Positions 51,126-61,672 of a stretch of 64,000 bases of DNA are shown one piece after another. Numbering within the stretch: position 1 is the first letter of the stretch; every line of letters starts with the position of its first letter. Made by a program: the position numbers and the translations under genes. The stretch is taken from NCBI GenBank assembly GCA_963662175.1, contig OY759218.1, forward strand, positions 12,826,001 to 12,890,000, in the 5' to 3' direction. This DNA is from Aradus depressus (lineage: Eukaryota > Arthropoda > Insecta > Hemiptera > Aradidae). The notes beneath the pieces were generated by a model. It worked only from the letters and a program-made list of their open reading frames with translations, made no database searches and was not told the DNA's origin.

Positions 51126-51518
51126 TTATGGGAAGTGAACGTCCAAATCCTCTGGTCTAGATATTGGGATAACGGGAGTCCCATTATCCCTCCTGCATAA
51201 TACCTTCCCCCCAGAAATCCAGACAAATTTGATTTTTTCTTCTTTTTTTTTTTGCCTAGCCATATAATAATTTTTTTTGTTGAATTGTGTAAGGTCTTCA
51301 CTGATATATACACGGTGTGAATCATTATCTTGCCAGCCCATATGTCTCGTTGTAAAGTCCCTTTTAACTTTTCTGAGACGAATAATTTCGTCTCTGGTTT
51401 CCTGTCGAACAAAACGAACTATTATAGACGAATCTTGGGTTCCCGGCCGAGGTCTGGTTCTATGGATGTAATCTATATCCACAACATCCAGTCTCAGCCC
51501 CAGACCCACACCCACATC
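51126..51518 (-). CDS. LINE ORF1, 5'-truncated, FP-like C-terminal domain
   Basis: The frame from 51518 reads DVGVGLGLRLDVVDIDYIHR, TRPRPGTQDSSIIVRFVRQE (RRM-like part), HRVYISEDLTQFNKKNYYMA, KIKFVWISGGKVLCRR and PVIPISRPEDLDVHFP. The YISEDLT...KFVWxxxGK block is the FP-type C-terminal domain, an RNA-binding part of LINE ORF1 proteins. By chance the frame extends 16 codons into the flanking unit (to 51566); those codons belong to the array, not to the LINE. Confidence 0.8.
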   Translation of the reverse strand, partial: DVGVGLGLRLDVVDIDYIHRTRPRPGTQDSSIIVRFVRQETRDEIIRLRKVKRDFTTRHMGWQDNDSHRVYISEDLTQFNKKNYYMARQKKKEEKIKFVWISGGKVLCRRDNGTPVIPISRPEDLDVHFP

Positions 51519-51529
51519 CTTCATCACTG
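51519..51529. repeat. LINE target-site duplication, right
   Basis: Exact second copy of CTTCATCACTG; the array sequence resumes directly after it (TGGGGGTCAACATG). Confidence 0.92.
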
Positions 51530-52166
51530 TGGGGGTCAACATGATAGGGGGGATAAAATGGTACATCCTGGACTAACTTTTCTTGCACACAGCCAGTAAC
51601 GTTCTCTTTATCCGTGAAAGAAGCTGTTACAACAGGAATAACGCTTTCGGTAGAGCCAGACGGGGGCGGCGCATTAGGATATACAGGAATATGGAGCGGG
51701 TGTCTTCCATCGTAATGTGGAGGGGTGTCACTGTTACATTCAAAATCTCTTCTTCGAAACCGTCGTTGCAGAGGCCACAGTCCAAATGAAATGTGAGTAC
51801 ATACATAATACCGTGCTATGAAAAATTACCCTATGGTTCGATGTTCATCTTGGTGGAGGCATGGTGCTCTCATCGTCCAGATTGGGAGGACTCGCCACTC
51901 GTGATACAAACCCACCTCCAATAAAATCGTCCTGAGAGTGACGGTCGCCTTCTTCATCACTGTGGGGGTCATCATGATAGGGGGGATAAAATGGTACAGC
52001 CTGGACTAACTTTTCTTGCACACAGCCAGTAACGTTCTCTTTATCTTGTGAGTTTTCTTGAGAGTGATTTTGGAAGTATGTACAATAAGTACATGTGATC
52101 ACAATAGTAGAGTAACAAAAACACTTGATCAAGCGGCTGTTCACCACCCCCGCCTCCTCAGAGAGG

Positions 52167-52682
52167 TCACGCCACCAGTGACGATTTAGTTGAGGCTTGT
52201 CCGGCGAGGACCTGACCAACATTAGCATTTGGATTCAATTTCGACTTGATGTGCTTTCCATCAGTCGAATCTGGGGTTCTGGAAGATGTCGAGACTTCGC
52301 TCATCTGATCAGTTTTATCATTTCTAGTATTCGACTGGTTCTCAGTGTGATTGTGTTCACTGTCTGCTGTATGTTTGCCAATATGTTTTTTATCCTCCGT
52401 ATTTTCATAATTTGAATTCAAGCCGAATTTTTTCAATTCAATGATTTGATCATCTCTTTCTTTGCGATAGCGGCTGGTTTGGTTGGGTTGATGAGAATAA
52501 GGAGGTTGAGCCGTCGTTACAACATAGGTAGGCATAACCATCGTTTGCATGGGAGGAACTGGCCCACCATAGCCGGGTGTCTGGTGTGTGTGTGGCCTCG
52601 ACTGGGTCGGCGTGCTCACTGACCTAGGAGTATAAGGCTTAGCGTTCGGGTTATAAACGAACTCTTTAGCATTTGGATTCAA
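52167..52682 (-). pseudogene. Ataxin-2-like PAM2 fragment, permuted (unit 4)
   Basis: Open and identical in protein; not affected by the LINE in the same unit. Confidence 0.7.
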
Positions 52683-53492
52683 TTTCGACTTGATGTGCTT
52701 TCACGAAAGTAACCTGTGCGCAAAGGTTAACAAGAGAAAACAAATTTACTTCATCTTATGGAGCCACTGAAAACTACGTTATTCTCACTAATTTTCATTC
52801 TGGGGCTGACTGTCTTGATCAACCATTATTAACTGCCGGAATCTTTTTACACAATTTTGGAGTTTTCTTGAGAGTGATTTTGGAAGTAGCCCCTTTTTTA
52901 ATTTCTTTATAACAGGTATCAGATAGACCTATTCGTGAAAATGACACTTTTACTATCTTATTTTCTTGAAACTCTACGTAAAATATAATTCCATTAAACC
53001 TTCTCTCTAGATCGACAATCCTAACAGACTGGTAGACCTCGCTCTTCTCAACGGGATAATCTTGTAGTCATTGTAGCAAGTGAAAATATAGGGTCGTAGC
53101 AGCCCCCCTGACATGTTCATAGAAGACTGTCACTGCACCTCCTGAGTTTGTGACGTAGTATTTTTTACACAATGACATCGATGAACCTCCTCTGAAGAGA
53201 ATTTCTCCTATTCACTAATTTTCATTCTGGGGCTGACTGTCTTGATCAACCATTATTAACTGCCGGAATCTTTTTACACAATTTTGGAGTTTTCTTGAGA
53301 GTGATTTTGGAAGTAGCCCCTTTTTTAATTTCTTTATAACAGGTATCAGATAGACCTATTCGTGAAAATGACACTTTTACTATCTTATTTTCTTGAAACT
53401 CTACGTAAAATATAATTTCATTAAACCTTCTCTCTAGATCGACAATCCTAACAGACTGGTAGACCTCGCTCTTCTCAACGGGGTAATCTTGT

Positions 53493-56361
53493 ACCCAACG
53501 CCCACCGCCTAAAAAAATTAAACTGAATAATGTATATCGTGAGTGGCTGTCAACAGTTCTTCTTTTTCTTCTTCTTCTTCTTCTGTTAACCGTTATCCTT
53601 TTTTAGAGATCTTTACGGCAAGTAGGATTGGAACACTCCTTTTTCATCTGAATTATTCTATTGATGTTCACTGTCAGGTAGTTGTTCTGCTGAACGAGAT
53701 GATTGTCGCAGACCTGCTCTTCGTTGCAGCTCCGTTTGGGGCAATGTTCATTTTCATCATCACTTGATCCACTTCACCGGACCTTCTCTTCATCCTAGTT
53801 TCGGGCTGGTTCAAAGATGTTGTTTCTTCCGTGTTTTAATGCTGAAGTCCCGGGGTCTAGTCGCTAGGCATGGTGCTCTCATCGTCCAGATTGGGAGGAC
53901 TCGCCACTCGTGATACAAACCCACCTCCAATAAAATCGTCCTGAGAGTGACGGTCGCCTTCTTCATCACTGTGGGGGTCAACATGATAGGGGGGATAAAA
54001 TGGTACATCCTGGACTAACTTTTCTTGCACACAGCCAGTAACGTTCTCTTTATCCGTGAAAGAAGCTGTTACAACAGGAATAACGCTTTCGGTAGAGCCA
54101 GACGGGGGCGGCGCATTAGGATATACAGGAATATGGAGCGGGTGTCTTCCATCGTAATGTGGAGGGGTGTCACTGTTACATTCAAAATCTCTTCTTCGAA
54201 ACCGTCGTTGCAGAGGCCACAGTCCAAATGAAATGTGAGTACATACATAATACCGTGCTATGAAATATTACCCTATGGTTCGATGTTCATCTTGGTGGAG
54301 GCATGGTGCTCTCATCGTCCAGATTGGGAGGACTCGCCACTCGTGATACAAACCCACCTCCAATAAAATCGTCCTGAGAGTGACGGTCGCCTTCTTCATC
54401 ACTGTGGGGGTCATCATGATAGGGGGGATAAAATGGTACAGCCTGGACTAACTTTTCTTGCACACAGCCAGTAACGTTCTCTTTATCTTGTGAGTTTTCT
54501 TGAGAGTGATTTTGGAAGTATGTACAATAAGTACATGTGATCACAATAGTAGAGTAATAAAAACACTTGATCAAGCGGCTGTTCACCACCCCCGCCTCCT
54601 CAGAGCGGTCACGCCACCAGTGACGATTTAGTTGAGGCTTGTCCGGCGAGGACCTGACCAACATTAGCATTTGGATTCAATTTCGACTTGATGTGCTTTC
54701 CATCAGTCGAATCTGGGGTTCTGGAAGATGTCGAGACTTCGCTCATCTGATCAGTTTTATCATTTCTAGTATTCGACTGGTTCTCAGTGTGATTGTGTTC
54801 ACTGTCTGCTGTATGTTTGCCAATATGTTTTTTATCCTCCGTATTTTCATAATTTGAATTCAAGCCGAATTTTTTCAATTCAATGATTTGATCATCTCTT
54901 TCTTTGCGATAGCGGCTGGTTTGGTTGGGTTGATGAGAATAAGGAGGTTGAGCCGTCGTTACAACATAGGTAGGCATAACCATCGTTTGCATGGGAGGAA
55001 CTGGCCCACCATAGCCGGGTGTCTGGTGTGTGTGTGGCCTCGACTGGGTCGGCGTGCTCACTGACCTAGGAGTATAAGGCTAAGCGTTCGGGTTATAAAC
55101 GAACTCTTTAGCATTTGGATTCAATTTCGACTTGATGTGCTTTCACGAAAGTAACCTGTGCGCAAAGGTTAACAAGAGAAAACAAATTTACTTCATCTTA
55201 TGGAGCCACTGAAAACTACGTTATTCTCACTAATTTTCATTCTGGGGCTGACTGTCTTGATCAACCATTATTAACTGCCGGAATCTTTTTACACAATTTT
55301 GGAGTTTTCTTGAGAGTGATTTTGGAAGTAGCCCCTTTTTTAATTTCTTTATAACAGGTATCAGATAGACCTATTCGTGAAAATGACACTTTTACTATCT
55401 TATTTTCTTGAAACTCTACGTAAAATATAATTTCATTAAACCTTCTCTCTAGATCGACAATCCTAACAGACTGGTAGACCTCGCTCTTCTCAACGGGATA
55501 ATCTTGTAGTCATTGTAGCAAGTGAAAATATAGGGTCGTAGCAGCCCCCCTGACATGTTCATAGAAGACTGTCACTGCACCTCCTGAGTTTGTGACGTAG
55601 TATTTTTTACACAATGACATCGATGAACCTCCTCTGAAGAGAATTTCTCCTATTCACTAATTTTCATTCTGGGGCTGACTGTCTTGATCAACCATTATTA
55701 ACTGCCGGAATCTTTTTACACAATTTTGGAGTTTTCTTGAGAGTGATTTTGGAAGTAGCCCCTTTTTTAATTTCTTTATAACAGGTATCAGATAGACCTA
55801 TTCGTGAAAATGACACTTTTACTATCTTATTTTCTTGAAACTCTACGTAAAATATAATTTCATTAAACCTTCTCTCTAGATCGACAATCCTAACAGACTG
55901 GTAGACCTCGCTCTTCTCAACGGGGTAATCTTGTAGTCATTGTAGCAAGTGAAAATATAGGGTCGTAGCAGCCCCCCTGACATGTTCATAGAAGACTGTC
56001 ACTGCACCTCCTGAGTTTGTGACGTAGTATTTTTTACACAATGACATCGATGAACCTCCTCTGAAGAGAATTTCTCCTATTCACTAATTTTCATTCTGGG
56101 GCTGACTGTCTTGATCAACCATTATTAACTGCCGGAATCTTTTTACACAATTTTGGAGTTTTCTTGAGAGTGATTTTGGAAGTAGCCCCTTTTTTAATTT
56201 CTTTATAACAGGTATCAGATAGACCTATTCGTGAAAATGACACTTTTACTATCTTATTTTCTTGAAACTCTACGTAAAATATAATTTCATTAAACCTTCT
56301 CTCTAGATCGACAATCCTAACAGACTGGTAGACCTCGCTCTTCTCAACGGGGTAATCTTGT
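53493..56361 (-). repeat. Array unit 5 (2869 bp, extra sub-repeat)
   Basis: Two full 427-bp sub-repeats (55506-55932 and 55933-56359). A T-to-A change at 55082 creates a stop (AAG to TAG) in the ataxin-2-like frame, shared with unit 6. Confidence 0.9.
54609..55124 (-). pseudogene. Ataxin-2-like PAM2 fragment, permuted, with stop (unit 5)
   Basis: Same sequence, but NPNAKP has become NPNA-stop through the change at 55082. The open part starts only at [10 protein letters not shown] (55061). Confidence 0.7.
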
Positions 56362-59230
56362 ACCCAACGCCCACCGCCTAAAAAAATTAAACTGAATAAT
56401 GTATATCGTGAGTGGCTGTCAACAGTTCTTCTTTTTCTTCTTCTTCTCCTTCTGTTAACCGTTATCCTTTTTTAGAGATCTTTACGGCAAGTAGGATTGG
56501 AACACTCCTTTTTCATCTGAATTATTCTATTGATGTTCACTGTCAGGTAGTTGTTCTGCTGAACGAGATGATTGTCGCAGACCTGCTCTTCGTTGCAGCT
56601 CCGTTTGGGGCAATGTTCATTTTCATCATCACTTGATCCACTTCACCGGACCTTCTCTTCATCCTAGTTTCGGGCTGGTTCAAAGATGTTGTTTCTTCCG
56701 TGTTTTAATGCTGAAGTCCCGGGGTCTAGTCGCTAGGCATGGTGCTCTCATCGTCCAGATTGGGAGGACTCGCCACTCGTGATACAAACCCACCTCCAAT
56801 AAAATCGTCCTGAGAGTGACGGTCGCCTTCTTCATCACTGTGGGGGTCAACATGATAGGGGGGATAAAATGGTACATCCTGGACTAACTTTTCTTGCACA
56901 CAGCCAGTAACGTTCTCTTTATCCGTGAAAGAAGCTGTTACAACAGGAATAACGCTTTCGATAGAGCCAGACGGGGGCGGCGCATTAGGATATACAGGAA
57001 TATGGAGCGGGTGTCTTCCATCGTAATGTGGAGGGGTGTCACTGTTACATTCAAAATCTCTTCTTCGAAACCGTCGTTGCAGAGGCCACAGTCCAAATGA
57101 AATGTGAGTACATACATAATACCGTGCTATGAAAAATTACCCTATGGTTCGATGTTCATCTTGGTGGAGGCATGGTGCTCTCATCGTCCAGATTGGGAGG
57201 ACTCGCCACTCGTGATACAAACCCACCTCCAATAAAATCGTCCTGAGAGTGACGGTCGCCTTCTTCATCACTGTGGGGGTCATCATGATAGGGGGGATAA
57301 AATGGTACAGCCTGGACTAACTTTTCTTGCACACAGCCAGTAACGTTCTCTTTATCTTGTGAGTTTTCTTGAGAGTGATTTTGGAAGTATGTACAATAAG
57401 TACATGTGATCACAATAGTAGAGTAACAAAAACACTTGATCAAGCGGCTGTTCACCACCCCCGCCTCCTCAGAGAGGTCACGCCACCAGTGACGATTTAG
57501 TTGAGGCTTGTCCGGCGAGGACCTGACCAACATTAGCATTTGGATTCAATTTCGACTTGATGTGCTTTCCATCAGTCGAATCTGGGGTTCTGGAAGATGT
57601 CGAGACTTCGCTCATCTGATCAGTTTTATCATTTCTAGTATTCGACTGGTTCTCAGTGTGATTGTGTTCACTGTCTGCTGTATGTTTGCCAATATGTTTT
57701 TTATCCTCCGTATTTTCATAATTTGAATTCAAGCCGAATTTTTTCAATTCAATGATTTGATCATCTCTTTCTTTGCGATAGCGGCTGGTTTGGTTGGGTT
57801 GATGAGAATAAGGAGGTTGAGCCGTCGTTACAACATAGGTAGGCATAACCATCGTTTGCATGGGAGGAACTGGCCCACCATAGCCGGGTGTCTGGTGTGT
57901 GTGTGGCCTCGACTGGGTCGGCGTGCTCACTGACCTAGGAGTATAAGGCTAAGCGTTCGGGTTATAAACGAACTCTTTAGCATTTGGATTCAATTTCGAC
58001 TTGATGTGCTTTCACGAAAGTAACCTGTGCGCAAAGGTTAACAAGAGAAAACAAATTTACTTCATCTTATGGAGCCACTGAAAACTACGTTATTCTCACT
58101 AATTTTCATTCTGGGGCTGACTGTCTTGATCAACCATTATTAACTGCCGGAATCTTTTTACACAATTTTGGAGTTTTCTTGAGAGTGATTTTGGAAGTAG
58201 CCCCTTTTTTAATTTCTTTATAACAGGTATCAGATAGACCTATTCGTGAAAATGACACTTTTACTATCTTATTTTCTTGAAACTCTACGTAAAATATAAT
58301 TTCATTAAACCTTCTCTCTAGATCGACAATCCTAACAGACTGGTAGACCTCGCTCTTCTCAACGGGATAATCTTGTAGTCATTGTAGCAAGTGAAAATAT
58401 AGGGTCGTAGCAGCCCCCCTGACATGTTCATAGAAGACTGTCACTGCACCTCCTGAGTTTGTGACGTAGTATTTTTTACACAATGACATCGATGAACCTC
58501 CTCTGAAGAGAATTTCTCCTATTCACTAATTTTCATTCTGGGGCTGACTGTCTTGATCAACCATTATTAACTGCCGGAATCTTTTTACACAATTTTGGAG
58601 TTTTCTTGAGAGTGATTTTGGAAGTAGCCCCTTTTTTAATTTCTTTATAACAGGTATCAGATAGACCTATTCGTGAAAATGACACTTTTACTATCTTATT
58701 TTCTTGAAACTCTACGTAAAATATAATTTCATTAAACCTTCTCTCTAGATCGACAATCCTAACAGACTGGTAGACCTCGCTCTTCTCAACGGGATAATCT
58801 TGTAGTCATTGTAGCAAGTGAAAATATAGGGTCGTAGCAGCCCCCCTGACATGTTCATAGAAGACTGTCACTGCACCTCCTGAGTTTGTGACGTAGTATT
58901 TTTTACACAATGACATCGATGAACCTCCTCTGAAGAGAATTTCTCCTATTCACTAATTTTCATTCTGGGGCTGACTGTCTTGATCAACCATTATTAACTG
59001 CCGGAATCTTTTTACACAATTTTGGAGTTTTCTTGAGAGTGATTTTGGAAGTAGCCCCTTTTTTAATTTCTTTATAACAGGTATCAGATAGACCTATTCG
59101 TGAAAATGACACTTTTACTATCTTATTTTCTTGAAACTCTACGTAAAATATAATTTCATTAAACCTTCTCTCTAGATCGACAATCCTAACAGACTGGTAG
59201 ACCTCGCTCTTCTCAACGGGGTAATCTTGT
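56362..59230 (-). repeat. Array unit 6 (2869 bp, extra sub-repeat)
   Basis: Two full sub-repeats (58375-58801 and 58802-59228). It carries the same stop as unit 5 (57951). It also has CGATAGAGCC at about 56959, shared with unit 8 but not units 5 or 7. Confidence 0.9.
57478..57993 (-). pseudogene. Ataxin-2-like PAM2 fragment, permuted, with stop (unit 6)
   Basis: Carries the same stop as unit 5, at 57951. Shared mutation and shared extra sub-repeat show that units 5 and 6 come from one another. Confidence 0.7.
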
Positions 59231-61672
59231 ACCCAACGCCCACCGCCTAAAAAAATTAAACTGAATAATGTATATCGTGAGTGGCTGTCAACAGTTCTTC
59301 TTTTTCTTCTTCTTCTTCTTCTGTTAACCGTTATCCTTTTTTAGAGATCTTTACGGCAAGTAGGATTGGAACACTCCTTTTTCATCTGAATTATTCTATT
59401 GATGTTCACTGTCAGGTAGTTGTTCTGCTGAACGAGATGATTGTCGCAGACCTGCTCTTCGTTGCAGCTCCGTTTGGGGCAATGTTCATTTTCATCATCA
59501 CTTGATCCACTTCACCGGACCTTCTCTTCATCCTAGTTTCGGGCTGGTTCAAAGATGTTGTTTCTTCCGTGTTTTAAAGCTGAAGTCCCGGGGTCTAGTC
59601 GCTAGGCATGGTGCTCTCATCGTCCAGATTGGGAGGACTCGCCACTCGTGATACAAACCCACCTCCAATAAAATCGTCCTGAGAGTGACGGTCGCCTTCT
59701 TCATCACTGTGGGGGTCAACATGATAGGGGGGATAAAATGGTACAGCCTGGACTAACTTTTCTTGCACACAGCCAGTAACGTTCTCTTTATCCGTGAAAG
59801 AAGCTGTTACAACAGGAATAACGCTTTCGGTAGAGCCAGACGGGGGCGGCGCATTAGGATATACAGGAATATGGAGCGGGTGTCTTCCATCGTAATGTGG
59901 AGGGGTGTCACTGTTACATTCAAAATCTCTTCTTCGAAACCGTCGTTGCAGAGGCCACAGTCCAAATGAAATGTGAGTACATACATAATACCGTGCTATG
60001 AAAAATTACCCTATGGTTCGATGTTCATCTTGGTGGAGGCATGGTGCTCTCATCGTCCAGATTGGGAGGACTCGCCACTCGTGATACAAACCCACCTCCA
60101 ATAAAATCGTCCTGAGAGTGACGGTCGCCTTCTTCATCACTGTGGGGGTCATCATGATAGGGGGGATAAAATGGTACAGCCTGGACTAACTTTTCTTGCA
60201 CACAGCCAGTAACGTTCTCTTTATCTTGTGAGTTTTCTTGAGAGTGATTTTGGAAGTATGTACAATAAGTACATGTGATCACAATAGTAGAGTAACAAAA
60301 ACACTTGATCAAGCGGCTGTTCACCACCCCCGCCTCCTCAGAGAGGTCACGCCACCAGTGACGATTTAGTTGAGGCTTGTCCGGCGAGGACCTGACCAAC
60401 ATTAGCATTTGGATTCAATTTCGACTTGATGTGCTTTCCATCAGTCGAATCTGGGGTTCTGGAAGATGTCGAGACTTCGCTCATCTGATCAGTTTTATCA
60501 TTTCTAGTATTCGACTGGTTCTCAGTGTGATTGTGTTCACTGTCTGCTGTATGTTTGCCAATATGTTTTTTATCCTCCGTATTTTCATAATTTGAATTCA
60601 AGCCGAATTTTTTCAATTCAATGATTTGATCATCTCTTTCTTTGCGATAGCGGCTGGTTTGGTTGGGTTGATGAGAATAAGGAGGTTGAGCCGTCGTTAC
60701 AACATAGGTAGGCATAACCATCGTTTGCATGGGAGGAACTGGCCCACCATAGCCGGGTGTCTGGTGTGTGTGTGGCCTCGACTGGGTCGGCGTGCTCACT
60801 GACCTAGGAGTATAAGGCTTAGCGTTCGGGTTATAAACGAACTCTTTAGCATTTGGATTCAATTTCGACTTGATGTGCTTTCACGAAAGTAACCTGTGCG
60901 CAAAGGTTAACAAGAGAAAACAAATTTACTTCATCTTATGGAGCCACTGAAAACTACGTTATTCTCACTAATTTTCATTCTGGGGCTGACTGTCTTGATC
61001 AACCATTATTAACTGCCGGAATCTTTTTACACAATTTTGGAGTTTTCTTGAGAGTGATTTTGGAAGTAGCCCCTTTTTTAATTTCTTTATAACAGGTATC
61101 AGATAGACCTATTCGTGAAAATGACACTTTTACTATCTTATTTTCTTGAAACTCTACGTAAAATATAATTTCATTAAACCTTCTCTCTAGATCGACAATC
61201 CTAACAGACTGGTAGACCTCGCTCTTCTCAACGGGATAATCTTGTAGTCATTGTAGCAAGTGAAAATATAGGGTCGTAGCAGCCCCCCTGACATGTTCAT
61301 AGAAGACTGTCACTGCACCTCCTGAGTTTGTGACGTAGTATTTTTTACACAATGACATCGATGAACCTCCTCTGAAGAGAATTTCTCCTATTCACTAATT
61401 TTCATTCTGGGGCTGACTGTCTTGATCAACCATTATTAACTGCCGGAATCTTTTTACACAATTTTGGAGTTTTCTTGAGAGTGATTTTGGAAGTAGCCCC
61501 TTTTTTAATTTCTTTATAACAGGTATCAGATAGACCTATTCGTGAAAATGACACTTTTACTATCTTATTTTCTTGAAACTCTACGTAAAATATAATTTCA
61601 TTAAACCTTCTCTCTAGATCGACAATCCTAACAGACTGGTAGACCTCGCTCTTCTCAACGGGGTAATCTTGT
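59231..61672 (-). repeat. Array unit 7 (2442 bp)
   Basis: One full sub-repeat at 61244-61670. Private changes include GTTTTAAAGC for GTTTTAATGC near 59579 and ACAGCC for ACATCC in tail copy A. The ataxin-2-like frame is open. Confidence 0.9.
60347..60862 (-). pseudogene. Ataxin-2-like PAM2 fragment, permuted (unit 7)
   Basis: Open and identical in protein to units 1-4. Confidence 0.7.

Larger units (their letters stand above)
47397..51518 (-). mobile_element. CR1/L2-like LINE, 4122 bp, 5'-truncated in ORF1, ORF2 intact
   Basis: Bracketed by the 11-bp duplication CTTCATCACTG. The 3' end (left edge) has an AATAAA signal (about 47427-47432) and a (GAAAT)n tail instead of poly(A), as in several CR1/L2-group LINEs. 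Starting at 51518 the minus strand is already inside ORF1, so the copy is 5'-truncated. Between ORF1 (ends 51126) and ORF2 (starts 50578) lies a spacer of about 550 bp with no supported gene. ORF2 being intact in an otherwise repeated unit shows a recent insertion. Confidence 0.93.
46915..53492 (-). repeat. Array unit 4, interrupted by a LINE (6578 bp)
   Basis: Without the 4122-bp LINE and its 11-bp duplication the unit is 2445 bp; the extra 3 bp is one more TTC in the TTC run at about 46982. The LINE sits in tail copy A. Full sub-repeat at 53064-53490. Confidence 0.92.
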
